The notes beneath the pieces were generated by a model. It worked only from the letters and a program-made list of their open reading frames with translations. It did not search any database and was not told where the DNA came from. The position numbers and the translations under genes were made by a program. Positions 11,205 through 23,640 of a DNA stretch of 64,000 nt are shown in pieces. How positions within the stretch are numbered: position 1 is the first letter of the stretch; every line of letters starts with the position of its first letter. This DNA is from Terana coerulea (taxonomy: Eukaryota; Basidiomycota; Agaricomycetes; Polyporales; Phanerochaetaceae): assembly GCA_024811115.1 (NCBI GenBank), contig JAKOGH010000261.1, positions 1-64,000 on the forward strand. The letters run 5' to 3'.

Positions 11205-11540
11205 CAATCAATACAACTTTGTGGGCTATCACGGAGGTTTCCCTCTAGCACACAAAGACTGACCAAAGATATTAATGTTGAATAAACAAGAAATCGCAGT
11301 TAAGGCTACTGGGCCTTAACTGGTTAATCTTTTATACTACTGTACAAAGTCGAGCGTAGAAGTGCATACTATATATCTGTACTAGTATTGGACTAGTAGA
11401 TAAGTCAGAGTAGAGCATAGAGTACGCTATGATGGATAAGTCATAGGGTGTAGGGCGAGGTGAGCTATAGTATGAGCTGAGTTCATATTGCTAACTGTTC
11501 GATAGAAAATCAAGTCTGTTTATAATAAAATCACACTTCC
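11205..11540 (-). repeat. Repeat R5, copy 2 (inverted)
   Basis: Reverse-complement counterpart of 8,545-8,865. The two copies face each other across about 2.3 kb. It keeps more CpG than copy 1 and includes TGTGGGCTATCACGGAGG where copy 1 has TGTGGGCTATTACAGAGG. Confidence 0.6.
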
Positions 11541-12039
11541 TTTGATTAGTGAGCATTAGAAGTTACCTCAGAGTTTTGCATTTCTATCTGTAGCTATTTA
11601 CTTACATTGCCCAGAGCTCTACTAGTGATATAGCCATCATCTTTAGCAGCTACTCTTTTAGCATGGCCTAAATATGAGCTATAAGCAAAAGCAAACTAAG
11701 CGTCAGAATCTTTATACCAACTAGACTGTTGTTGAGAAGCTTAGGCACTTATCAAAATTGCCAATACCACTAACCTACCCATGCTATATTACATATTCAA
11801 AGCTTTAAAGAGTTCATAGCATAGATACATGCTATACCTAAGAGCTATCTAATTTTAAGAGCAAAATTCCAAAAATGTGAAGCTCCGCAAATTGAGCAAG
11901 TTAATTATTTGTATTGCATTAAAAAGTGCAGGGTTAGTGTTAGCTGAGTGCCCATATTATTGACTTTTATAATAAAACTATTCCTTCAATTTGAGCAGAA
12001 ATAGATTACAAAGTCAAAAGCTTTTTAAAGGGCTAGTTC
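11541..12039. other. AT-rich interval, no gene seen
   Basis: No ORF over 60 codons and no repeat match that I could find by eye. It probably continues the decayed Helitron-related sequence to its right. Confidence 0.4.
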
Positions 12040-12400
12040 TGACAGAGTAGTTCTTTGTAAACTTCGAAATCATAATATTGATTGGAATAGACAAAGCTGT
12101 TACATTTGGAAAAGATATTGTTCACTGCTCTATATATATCTAGCAAGTCTGTATGTTTTATTATCAGTTATTAAATCCAAGCTACTATATGGTTGAAGTC
12201 CCAAAGCAGTCTATTTGTTGACTCTTATCACCTTAGACTTCTTCTCAATGCCACTACTAAGCTCTGTTTTTGAAATTAAAGCATATCCAAACTGTCAGAA
12301 CTGATCTATAAAATGAGTTACTTTGAGGTTTAATAAGTAGAAAGCCATTGTATTGGAATATTGGAATTATTGCTTTTATTTTTGCGCAATGTCATGCCAA
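12040..12400 (-). mobile_element. Helitron 5' coding segment (fourth copy, fragment)
   Basis: It matches 22,480-22,800 (H1, same orientation) and 43,580-43,900 (H2, inverted). On the minus strand all three read as parts of one peptide. Key stretches are QYNGFL-KPQ, TVW(V/I)CF(D/N), and in H1 FKVRRVNKWTALELQPYSS then LDLITGIK. The peptide-level match supports descent from a coding segment. The fragment ends where M2-d begins. Confidence 0.6.
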
Positions 12401-13808
12401 TAGTGAAGCTTAAAAATAATGCAAGTATAGTTAGCAAGCTTAGAAACATTGGCTTATGTCTTTATAACCAAAGAGCTTTCAGTATAAATGTTTTATAATT
12501 AGAAAGTCACAAAGCAAAGCAAATTTTTCAATATAGACACACCGCTGTATATGGTAAGTTTAAATGAATAAATGCACACTATATGCCAAACTTGCATTTT
12601 GCATAAATCAACCATATGTTGGCAACAAAATATGCTACAAGCTTGTTACATAGCTTAATATAAACCTAGGCATATTTGCTTTGCAATTCATTTCGTATGG
12701 CTTTATGTGCTAACAAGGTGATATCTTAATAATGTAATATATTGTATGAGTAGCTAGTCAATAGTTTGTAATATTGACATACATGTACATAATGTGCATA
12801 TACAGACTAAGCTTTACATATATACTCTACATGCCAATATATATGCATATATGAAAGCATACAATGGCAGTCAAAAGTAACACATAAAAGTAATTTGGCT
12901 TCAACTTTATTTTGGCATATGTTTCTAATCAAAAGGCTATATTATACAGTGAAAACATTATTATGCAGCTACAACTTATACTTAATGTCCAAAATATACA
13001 ATGTATTATATCTGGTGATGATGTGAGCTATAATATTCAAATAGTTAAAATATATCACAACATTTGTTTTAATCATAACCTCACCAGTAAAATACACAAT
13101 GCTTAAGTAAAAACATGATACTACTGCTAACAAGATGTACTTTTAAATATATACCATGTGCATTCGATTACAGCTTCTATTATATAAGCAATAATGGAAA
13201 ACATTTTATTTCCACAATACTGATTATATATCTATTTGCTTAGCAGCTTTCTGAGTAATATGTTACTAGTACTGCTTAGTGCTTCACTTCTATGACTTGC
13301 ATGAATATATTTGCTTTATGTAAACCTTTATAAATGTTATTCAATATAAGGATTGCAGCAATAAGATGTTTTCAATTATTGCTTATACATTTGAAAGCTA
13401 TAATCAAGCATACATGGTATAGTTACAAAACTAAGTCATCTTAGTAATTGTATTGTGCAAAATTCCGACTCTTTTACTTTATAGCTAGCACTATTACTAT
13501 ATCTGGTGATTTGCACATTCTTAAAATTACTTATTAGTTGTAGCTACACAATGATATTTTCGCTATGTGCTAATGCTTTCTGATTAGAAACATATGGCAA
13601 AATGAAGTTGCGGCCAAATTACTGCTATGTATTACTTTTAACTGTCACTGTAGCTATATATAAACACTTGACACAAAATGATGGTGCATTTATGTTTTGG
13701 CAAAATAATGATCTGTATTGTTTGCAAAATAGTGCAACGCTTACAGCAAATGGTAAGCCTTCTTAATATGGTGTAAAAAACAGAAATGCATAGGTTTAGT
13801 TTAAGCTA
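12401..13808 (+). mobile_element. M2-d: left part of an M2 element, interrupted by M1-b
   Basis: It begins TAGTGAAGCTTAAAAATAAT (consensus CAGTGAAGCTCAAAAATAAT) and runs through the M2 left arm into the M2 interior. M1-b is inserted at 12,862-13,650, and the M2 interior resumes after it. M2-c then begins at 13,809. The right arm of M2-d is missing. Confidence 0.6.
12862..13650. mobile_element. M1-b: Tc1/mariner-like non-autonomous TIR element (789 bp)
   Basis: Its ends are CAATGGCAGTCAAAAGTAA and the inverse of ATTACTTTTAACTGTCACTG, with inverted arms of about 70 bp that continue through AATTTGG and the motif CATATG-TTTCTAATCA. TA flanks both ends. The only ORF is short (12,912-13,106) and is not a transposase. 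TA duplications and CAGTG-type ends are typical of the Tc1/mariner superfamily. Confidence 0.75.
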
Positions 13809-16186
13809 CAGTGAAGCTCAAGAATAATGCAAATACAGTTAGCAGGCATAAAAGATTGGCTTATGCTTTTTAACTAAGAAAGCTGTCAACTAAATTGCTT
13901 AATAGTTGTAAAGCCCCATACTAGAGCTTTTTTTGATGTGGGCATATTGCCATACATGGCAAGTGCAACTAAATAAATGCGCAGGATATTTCAAACTTGC
14001 ATTTTGAATGAATCAACTATATTTCAGCTGGAAGATATGCTACAAAATTGTTTTATAACTCACAATAAACTTTAGTCTGACTTTTTTTAATCCAATCTAT
14101 ATAATCTTACAATTTACTAAGTTAACTCTGTTATAGCGCAATATATTTTATGAGTAGTTAATATATACTTTGTACACTTTATATATAAGTGTATAATATG
14201 CACATGCAAACTAAACTTTAGAAATGTACTTTATACACTATTATGCATCAGTTTGCAAAAGAATAGTTATATATCACTGCTTAATTTAAAGTTGTATCCC
14301 TTTTACTTTTGTATGAAATAATGATTCATATTATTTGCACTATAGCATAGCATTTGTTATAAATAGTGAGCTGAGATAATATGGCCTTTAACAAAGGCAT
14401 GAAAAAGTGTATTCTGAGGTATGGTACAAAGTCATAATATATTCTCTGCTGAGCTATGGCTAATTTCATTCATAATGCAAGTTGTGCATATACGTTGCAC
14501 ATTAGTTCAATTGCATATGCTGTATAGATAAATGTGCCTGCATCGAAAACAAGCTGTAATATAGAGCTTGGTAACTATTAACCAACTCAGTCGACACTGC
14601 GAACCCAAGAGATAAATTCCAGGGGATTTATAGTGTAAACATGTGGTGGTCTGAAACAAAATGGCCAGCAGAAGTCATGCGCATTAATTAGATATTCCTT
14701 TTGGGAGATATATCCCTTAAATGAACGCGTAAATCTACCTGACTAATTCTATATCCTTCTCCAATAACTCACAGAGCTTTACTTTGAGAATAAATCCCTT
14801 ATATCTCTCATAGCTTTTCTGTGGATTTATAATGGGCACATTACTTGTAAGCAACAAGATAAATTGACTAGATAAATAAAAAAACAAGTCACACATGTAT
14901 CCAGCATGAACTAGGCAGAGGTCTTCAGAATATGTCTGCGGGATTTATTATGGTGATATATTCCCCTAATGCAATGGGAGATATTGAGGACATATGGTTG
15001 ATGTAAGTAAAATAAAGAACGCAGATATATTCATTATAAATCACATATTGCATATCTCCAGGATAAATCCAGCAGGACCTCGGACACTTAGAAACATAGA
15101 TGTTTGCAGAAAATAGTAGTTAGTCACATTCAATATAAGCCTTTTAACTGTGGAAACTAAACACACAATGCACATTGGTAGATTCACATACAATTGCAAA
15201 TCTAGTGAGAGCTATCAACTTTTGTATACTTTGCACAATGGCGGCATATTTGTAGAACTTTGTTGCCCAAATTAACCACCTTAGCCAGATTGCGCTGTTT
15301 TAACATTGGCTAGCATTAGCATTGTCAGTCAGTGTCCCTATAGGGTGTAAACGTGTAAGTGCTTACCATGGTGTTATGTTTCATATGATACAAACCCGTG
15401 CTTCATTGCACCCGGTTTGGGCAGCAAAGTTTTATGAATACGCTACCATTGTGCAATGTATGCAAAAGTTCAAAATAGTCCTTACTGGATTTGCAGTTAT
15501 ATCTGAATATACCAATGTGAATACTAGTAAGTTTGTTATCAATAATCAAAAGTCTCACATTGAATGAATCTATGTCTAACTACTACATTCAGCAGACATC
15601 TATATTTCTAAGTGTCCGAGGTTCTGCTGGATTTATCCCGCAGATATGCAATATGTGATTTATAATGAATATATCTGCGTTCTTTATTTTACTTATGTTT
15701 ACTGTGCATTCTCAATATCTCTCACTGAGTTAGGTGGGATATATTGCCACAATAAATCCTGTGGATATATTCTGAAGACCTCTGTCTATTTCATGCTAGA
15801 TACATGTACAACTTATTTTGTATTTGTCCAAGAAATTTATGTTGTTGCTTACAAGTAATGTGCCCATTATAAATCCACAGAACAGCTATGAGAGATACAA
15901 AGGATTTATTGTCAGAATAAAGCTCTGTGAGTTATTGGGGAAGGATACAGAGTTAGGTGCACAGATTTACATGTTCATTTAAGTTGTATATCTCCTGAAG
16001 TGGAATATTTAATCAATCTGCGTAAATTATGCTGGCCATTTTGTTTCAGACTCCTACGTGTTGACACAATAAATCCCCAAGATTTATTTATTGGGTTCCA
16101 CAGTGTGAATGCTTTTTAGTTAAAAGGATATAGGCCAATCTTCCCAAGCCTACTAACTGTACTAGTGTTATTTTTGAGCTTCACTG
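13809..16186. mobile_element. M2-c: M2 foldback element carrying M4
   Basis: It starts CAGTGAAGCTCAAGAATAATGC at 13,809 and ends GTTATTTTTGAGCTTCACTG at 16,186, with TA on both sides. Removing the nested M4 insertion (14,595-16,105) leaves about 867 bp, close to the 861 bp of M2-a. It was inserted into M2-d. Confidence 0.75.
14595..16105. mobile_element. M4: 1.5-kb element with ~545-bp inverted arms
   Basis: Its ends are CACTGCGAACCCAA and TTGGGTTCCACAGTG. The left arm 14,595-15,137 and right arm 15,556-16,105 are imperfect inverted copies over their full length; both contain GCCCATTATAAATCCACAG or its inverse. The 420-bp centre holds an 81-codon ORF (15,322-15,567, +) of unknown type. It sits inside M2-c. 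Confidence 0.75.
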
Positions 16187-16778
16187 TAGTAGCACGCATA
16201 AGGTTAGTGAGCAGCAGAAGAGGTTAGCTTTGTGGTTGGAGCTTGCTTATTTTTACACATGTAGCATCTTTGCTACTTGTATATTATGTTGTTTATTACA
16301 ATAACTTTATAATATATTACATTATTAACTATAATTTCACATTGTGCATTATATTTACACTGACAGCTACTTTACTATAGTTAACCTGGGTTGAATGGGC
16401 TGTTGCTAGTATATGGCAAGTACAATTTCTTTGTTTATTTAGTATTGCTTTCCTTGACCTCTTACAATCAATCTAAGTAATACTTTTTACATATCTGACT
16501 ATAATTTGCACAAGTAGCCCCTCCTCTCTCCTCTATTTTAGTCCTAATTTCATAATTTGTGTATTTTTTCATTATATCTTACGATATAACACTTATATCT
16601 ATTCTAGTCATAATATAATATCTGCTGAGTACTGTATATCAAGTGCTGCAAGTAAAGAAATTCCGTTAGGCATAGTTGTAAGATTTTCTGCACTTATATT
16701 TCTTAGCTTACCTTCATAATCACAGCTTTGCTTTGCGCTGGCTTTTCTTGGTATTATAAGCTTCAAACCATTTAGCAG
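16187..16778. other. Interval between M2-c and Helitron H1
   Basis: AT-rich sequence on the 3' side of H1, where a Helitron 3' terminus (hairpin plus CTRR) should lie. I could not pick a convincing terminus by eye. No gene. Confidence 0.4.
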
Positions 16779-17240
16779 TTAATCAATAGCTTGCATTTTC
16801 TTCAGGGTTTGTTTTACTTTTCCAAGTGTTTGCATTGCATGGTTTGACAAGTTGATTACCAATGATACTGCTGTTAGCTCTATATTGCATTGAGTTGTTA
16901 CAATGTGTATATGTGTATTACCTACAGCAATACTTTTCCTCTTCTTGCAAAAGTACTCTGACAGATTAAAAATGTCTAAGCTCTTATTGTTAGGAATTGA
17001 AAATAGAGACTTGTTTATTTTGCAAAGTTTCTCTCTGAACAATTGCCTTGCATTGTCTCTGTGCAGTTCATCATTTTGTACTAATGTGAAAAGACTTGTA
17101 AACTGCGCCAAAAGATCATTTTGATCAGCTATGTGTATATTCTGAAATACTAGCTGCTTTTCATAAGTAGAGTACAATATCATAAACAATGCATCATAGT
17201 CAGAACTGTTATTGCTCCAAGTAAATCCTCCATTGCATAG
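16779..17240 (-). pseudogene. C-terminal cysteine-protease-like domain of Helitron H1
   Basis: After the helicase, one frame stays open over about 150 codons. It begins CNGGFTWSNNSSDYDALF and continues through FMILYSTYEKQLVFQNIHI to KVKQTLKKMQAID. Fungal Helitron proteins of this type often end in a domain with a W...(S/Y)SCAYD(S/A)LF motif that resembles a cysteine-protease active site. Here the expected SCAYD reads SSDYD, so the candidate catalytic Cys is absent. The domain match is inference from motif shape. Alternatively it is just a structural tail. Confidence 0.4.
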
Positions 17241-20200
17241 TATTCAGTGCATTTGAAGTAGAGTGAACCTTTGGCTTTTTTAATAGATTTTGAACCATGA
17301 ATCTTAGTATTTTGACTACTCATTTTTCGCTTTTTGCTATTTTCTGGCTCATTGCTCATAGTAGCCAACATAGTAGTTTCCTTAGCAGAAGCAAATAAAG
17401 CAGTTAATAACTGCATAGAAGCTTTAGTTTGCTTTTTCCTTTAAACTTGTCAGCTTTCACAACTTTCTATTCAAAGTCATCCTCAGGCTCAGTACTGTAC
17501 CATTGTGCATCATCTCTCCATTTTAGCTCTTTTGGCATTTGCTTTGGAATATGTTCAACTTCTTTCCAATTATGGTATTTATAAATGACTTGGTTTCTGC
17601 TAATACCTCCAATATGCTTAGATAGCTTTCTAATGAATTGCAGTTTTGTGACTTTATTTAAAATTTCCAAATCTCAAAATTCTTGTTTTAAATATTCAAC
17701 AATGCCTCTAGTAATTTTCGATAAATCACAGCCTTGAACAATTACAATTTCTTCATGGATAGAACTTTCTAATAAGCATATATACACAAATTGATAACTT
17801 CTGCAATTTTGCAAGTCACATGCACCCCATTTTCTAGTTCTACTTTGAGAGTCATAATTTGTCATTGCAAAATTTAATATAATAGGCATTTGAGATTTCC
17901 GAATCTTAATTAGATTGTCATTAGATATAGTGCATATAACATCAATGCTTTGTTTAGTAATTAAAACTACATTGACTATTAATTCTTCCAATTATATTTG
18001 ATCTGGCGGACTTGTCAATTCCACAAATACTGTTTTCATATTCCATATGGTGTTTTGTAAATATGAATTGATATCATTGCTTATACACTGTTAATTGACT
18101 TTATGCATGTGCTGCCATTTGTTTTACCATTTTCCTTATACTCATCTGACTTCCACTTATTATATACATAGAAGCTTTATAAAACTTGTTCAGTTTCATT
18201 AGCAAAATGTTTAGTTTTTACATAATGAATAAGTGCTTTGATAACTTCTGATTTTCCTATATCAGCCATTTCTCCAAGATACATTTTAAGCTGCTCTCCT
18301 AATAGCTTGCTAGCATGATTTGCAACTATACTGAATAGTCTCTTTTGCTGTTTATTTAAGCTAAATTTAGCAATAGCGCTTTTGATCAATTTCTATACTT
18401 CTATTATTGAAGCTTTGAATTTATCAGTGAGGTATGATTTATTAATCATCTTTACTGAATTAGCATTTTCTTAGCTAACTTTAGCAACTTATTCCGACTT
18501 GTGCAATGCTTCTGTGTGTGTGTTGTTTTGCTAAAATAGCATCCTTTTTATCTTTCAGCAATATACTCCAATAATGTTCAGTTTTATTACTACTATCTTG
18601 AATAGAAATGTCAGCTATGACTGTTCTATCCTTATTTCTTGGCTTATTCAAAACACCATTATGATACAGTAACCTTTTAGCATCTTGCATTTGTGATAGC
18701 TTTCTAATTTGCCTACTTGACAATTAATTGTATCCACCAGCAATATGCTGAGAATCTTTCTGATTTAGACTAGACAATGCCTCAGTGTGGTAGTATATGG
18801 TCTTGCAAATCATCAGTTAAGTCAATAATCATATCTGCTGAATATAATCCCTTCTTTCTTGCTGCTGCAAAGTGATCTCTAGCATTATTGCATTCATATT
18901 GAATATAGAAGAATTTCATCAGCTGTAATTGCCTGTCAGTAAATTCATAGCTAAGAAAACTCTCATTTCACTGGTTATTTTCGCTTTTTAGATGTTCACC
19001 AGACCTCTAAGGCTTGGACAGAGTGAGCATTGTTATGCAATAATCTTTATAGTTTTCCTTGTCTTTTCTGGGCAGTACATTACCAATAAAGTCAGGCACT
19101 TTGGCTTGTGTTTCAGGGCATAACCTTACTTTGTGTAACTTATGCTGTAGATGTTTAGGTGAAAAAGAATCCCAAATCAATAAGTTGCCAAATTCTTACT
19201 CAACATCACTTGGCTTTACAGCTGTATCTTTGTCCTTTGCTTCAGTGAAAGCTTCTTGGTGTGGAGACTTATCATTTTCATCATCTAACATGTCTGAGTT
19301 ATAGGATTCATGTTTAGGATTTATGTAAGGTAAATTTTTGTAATGTTTTACATTATGCTTTGCCAAATACACATGTATAGCTTCCAAATTACTCTAAGTA
19401 GATTTGCTTTTCTAAGTTTCAATATCTAAATTTCATTGAATAAGCATTTGCAGGTTGTTACCAACTTATGGCTTATAATCTCATCAACCAAAAACTCTCC
19501 TTCTTTTTTATGAACTTTGGACTTTCGCCTTTTTTTATATCTTCCAATTCAGTCTTATAAGCAAATGTTTTTATCTGGTCTGCAAATGTAGTCCATAACA
19601 CTGTTGTAACTCATCACTTTATTGTCAGTTTTCTGAAAAACTACCTTTTTATAGAAGGCTTTTATTCAAGTCATTTTTGACATCTACCTTTCAAAATTTA
19701 CAAACTTCATTAAAATATCCTCTCTAATAAAACCTTTGGAACTTATGGCTTGTGTAATAGTTCGAATGTTTAAGTGAATACATACAAGCTACTGGTCCGC
19801 TAATTTCGCTTTTTGGAAGCCAATGTATTCACTATCTTAGTCAGTGTTTTCCTTGCCACTGTTTGCCGGGATTCATCACTTGCCAGCACTTCAAAATTGT
19901 GTCTAAACACTGTTTTTACTGCTTCAAACATGGTATATGTTTTAAGTAGTGTTTTGGTAACATAATCAGTTACATAGGCTATAACTGACTTGACAGCTAT
20001 GCTAGATAATAAAGTAGTAATATTTGAATAGCACTTGAGGACAAATGTAGTTAGTAGAGTAAATGTATTTATCTACACTTTACCTTTTTCATAAGCAAAG
20101 CACTAGTTTCAGAATCTACTACAGTTTTCTTATGGGGTTTGTTGAGAAATCTAGCTTTGCATGTCTTATACTTAATTATTCTTATAGCTTTTCATATAAG

Positions 20201-22800
20201 TATGCCTATTTAACAAACATAGAAAATGATTAACTGTTTTTCTAAAGTACGCCCACTATGACTTTGCTTTTTTGCTCTCAGGAGTATGAATGATTACATT
20301 TTGGATTTTTGCATAGTTAGTCTACATTCCCTAAAGGTATTTGAGTTGGTAATCCATAATCAAAGCTGTTCTTCAACTCTAAATTGCTTTCCTCCATTTT
20401 ATTCATTGTTTTATTGATAAACTTTCCAATATGGACACTTTTCAAATATTCTACCATGTGCTTCTGAAAGTCAAAGTCTGAATCTAGAATTCTATCCCCC
20501 ATTTCCTCATATATCAGAGGATCTTTGATATATTTAAGTATATGCATATGCAATACTAAATGGTGTTGTCATTTTACTATTCCGTAACATCTTAATATTT
20601 TTCCACATACTCCTGAATGCCGCGAAGCTTACATTAAAGACATGTGCACTAAATGTGTTGACTATAACATTGAAAATGTTACTCTAGCTGCAGAATTGTT
20701 TCTAATAAGTTTTATGTGCTTATCATAGCCCAAACATTATGTATACACTATTTTATTAATACTAGCAAAGTAAATTGCAATGAGATATACTATGTTTACT
20801 AATGCAAAAGTAACAAACTGGCTTAGTGCTTCTAGATATCATGTCAAAGATTATATTTCATTTCTCATATTCTCCTACTTGTGATTAAGTTTGATATATG
20901 TGCATCTATATAGTCTATATTTTGATAAATTTAAAGCACTCTTTTTCTTTATTTGACAACTTTTCAAATTGACAAGCCCTTGCTCTAGCTTATCTATCAG
21001 TTCAGTTAAAGTAGCTTCTTTTATCTTTAATAATCTTTCTGCAAGTGCGCAAAATGATTTGTAGCTGCGAGCAGAAATCCACCAAGTAGTGCTTTTGTAA
21101 TGTATTAACAGTTAAAGGCAATCAAAGAAAGGTAGTTATCTTGTTGAAAGCACTGCCAGTTGTGCTACTAATTCTACTAAGTCTATATGGAAATAGCCAA
21201 GGAAACATTTATGAATACAGTTGAGGATTATTGCATAATGACTCAGGAGTTGAAGTCTAAGTTATAGCCAAAGCCTTTCCATCTTGTTTAAAATGCAGCA
21301 AAGCTTTATTGCGAATTTTCATATGGTCATCTTTGCTGATTAACTCAGTTAACTCTTCAGTAGTCAGGGTATACACAGTAAAAGGGCGTTGGCCTTCTGT
21401 AGTGTTTTTATCCTCTTCCTTACCATTTACTGCAGCGGATTCTAGATCTTTAGTTGCATTTTCCTCATGATAATCTATAGCAACTGGTTGCTTGTCTTCA
21501 GGATACTCCTGCATATTATCTTCTGATATTTCAATGTTTCTGTAGTTTTTGTCATTGAGTTTAAGCCATTCTAGTGCTGCCATTACCTTGCTATGGTGTA
21601 TTAAAAATGGTGTTCTCTTATACTCTTCAGTGGTAGGCTTAGTAGGATCTAAATACAAAAATGCTAGCACACTATCCAATTCTTCTTGCTTTGGTGGCAA
21701 AATATCCATGATTTTGGGCATTGGTACAGCATGGCAAATTGCACTAGCTCGCATTTATGCATTTTAGATATTGACACTAACAACATAATAGTGCGAATAA
21801 TTTTTGAAATCAGCAGTTTTTCAGTTCAGTTCAAGTCTTGTAATACTATTAGCACATCTCCAAGCCGTAAGCTATTAGCCAATGCTAACTTGAGTATATT
21901 GTCATTTTGCAAGTTTGAATTGCAAGAGTTGCATATATGCATGTAGTTAGAGACAAAACACACTCTGATATGTCAGAAATTGGAGGATTTGCAAATGTAT
22001 GCTTAACTTGGGTAATACCGCTAATAATCAAATAATCCAAGAGGTGTTAAAGCTTTACAGACTGCACAGCCATATTCTTCTAACTTTGCAAAGCTAGTAT
22101 TCTTACCAAAACTATAAATTACCTTTGTAAGTAATTCTTGGTGGCTTAGGAGAAACTTCTCTGCTATATACTTGTTCTTTGTATGAGCTTTGTACTTTGC
22201 TTGATATTTTTTATCATTTTTGTGATGAGTATTATAGCACACATTTCCCTTTAGTTTTTTTTTTTTTTTGCAGCATGTTTACTTCTGAGTAACTCTATAT
22301 GCTCTGCATTAATTAATGCAGTTTTGTTTGATTCAAGTAGAGTTAAAAATTCTGAACATTGTATGCATTTATGTTACTTAAGAGTTGCCCAATAGCTGCC
22401 AAGTCTATATAACTTTTGTTGTTCTAAATTATAGTATGCTTTTGGGCTATATCTTTAGGTGTATTTTATGCTGCTTTTTTGCATAATATATTAATTAAAA
22501 TAGGCAAAGCTGTTACATTTGGAAAATACATTAATCACTGCTATGTATATATTCAGCAAGTCTATGCATTTTAATACCAGTTATTAAATCCAAGCTACTA
22601 TATGGTTGAAGTTCTAAAGCAGTCCATTTGTTAACTCGTCTAACTTTAAACTTCTTTCTAATGCTACAGCTAAGTACTTTTTCTTTTAAATCAAAGCATA
22701 CTCAAACTGTTGGAACTGGTTCACAGAATAAATTAATTTGAGGTTTAACAGGTAGAAAGCCATTGTATTGGAATATTGTAGCTATTGCTTTCTTTTTTAA
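16779..22800 (-). pseudogene. Helitron H1: decayed Rep/helicase transposase
   Basis: A rolling-circle transposon protein in pieces, read right to left. An N-terminal segment (22,800-22,560) ends LDLITGIK. A CAVC element with a LTPLG tail follows (22,242-22,021). The DUF6570 block (21,754-21,257) is next, with MPKIMDILPPKQEELDSVL, KVMAALEWLKLN, then TVYTLTTEEL. A badly decayed Rep N-domain (~21,240-20,560) precedes DFQKHMVEYLKSVHIGKF (20,317-20,553). A PACMY-like block with YYTSHKF follows (~19,750-19,930), then VPDFIGNVLPRKDKENYKDY (~19,110). The Pif1-type helicase start (18,389-18,177) reads EMADIGKS at Walker A where the family has GMGGTGKS. Helicase motifs between about 18,060 and 18,177 are deleted. 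The C-terminal helicase domain (17,991-17,674) contains NFAMTNYDSQSRTR and DLQNCRSYQ. Order and motifs are seen; family assignment is from knowledge of fungal Helitrons. Confidence 0.88.
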
Positions 22801-23384
22801 CACAAAGTTGTACTTATACATAAATTGTCTTTGGGAAAATAGCTTACAATAGGTTGCCAAAACTTGCACACTATGTGTTAGAGTGGTGTAAAGTACACAT
22901 AACTACCTATAAGCAGATGCAATCTAACTATATACATTATCATAGCATGCTCTATTGCAAGGGACTTTTTCAAAAACAATTATAGTAGTTTTTAATATCA
23001 CATTGTCTGAATTCCAGAGACTCATCATTTTGGTGCCCAAAACCATGCCATTATCTGGCTGGACATTTTTAAGTTAGTGCTCTATAATATAAAGTTGCTA
23101 AGCAATACAGAACTTTCTATATTGATATTTGTCATAGTACGTGTGTTGTTATATATATTCGACAAGCTATCATAAAGCTAAATGGTATGCCCAAGGCATA
23201 GCAAAAAACTCCAAAGTGCTGGCAGAGAGGTATAGAATGTTGTACTCTTATTAATATCCATAACACTTGAGTTTGTATTAAAGATAGTGATAGTAAGAGA
23301 AAGAGTTGCAAGATAACCAATATAAGACAAGGCTTGCAGAGCATTTGATTTGTTTAGGGCTTGTATGGGCGCTTATTGTTAAAC
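22801..23384 (-). mobile_element. 5' part of Helitron H1 with condensed repeat region
   Basis: It matches 42,790-43,560 (H2) in inverted orientation. The H2 version has about 230 extra bases of short ESYL-type repeats; H1 goes directly from CCAGATAATGGCATGGTTTTG to GGCACC. A short ORF (23,132-23,344) has no family features. Confidence 0.6.
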
Positions 23385-23640
23385 TCAGATTGACCGACTA
23401 ATTTGAGGTGTTACAGCTTTGGCAAGTTTGCTCACTGTTTTAAACAGCGAGCTCGCAATTTCGACCAGCTGACTGGGGTTGAAGTAGTATAAATGACATA
23501 AGCAAGTTTCTAAATATTGCCATAGAGACCCCAGCCATAGCATAAGCACTCGATGATGGATTGCATGTAATACACTTAAATGTAGCTCTAGGTGGCAAGT
23601 ATAGGGCAGTGCACTATAAACCAAATACAATACCATAATT
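23385..23640 (-). mobile_element. Helitron-linked repeat with shared 83-codon reading frame
   Basis: This block has a near copy at 42,533-42,790 (+). Both stay open (MVLYL...KTVSKLAKAVTPQIS), but many differences change amino acids (V/A, P/L, H/Y). I read it as a shared repeat rather than a gene. CpG sites in this copy (TCGAAATTGCGAGCTCGC) are TpA/CpA in the other. Confidence 0.55.
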
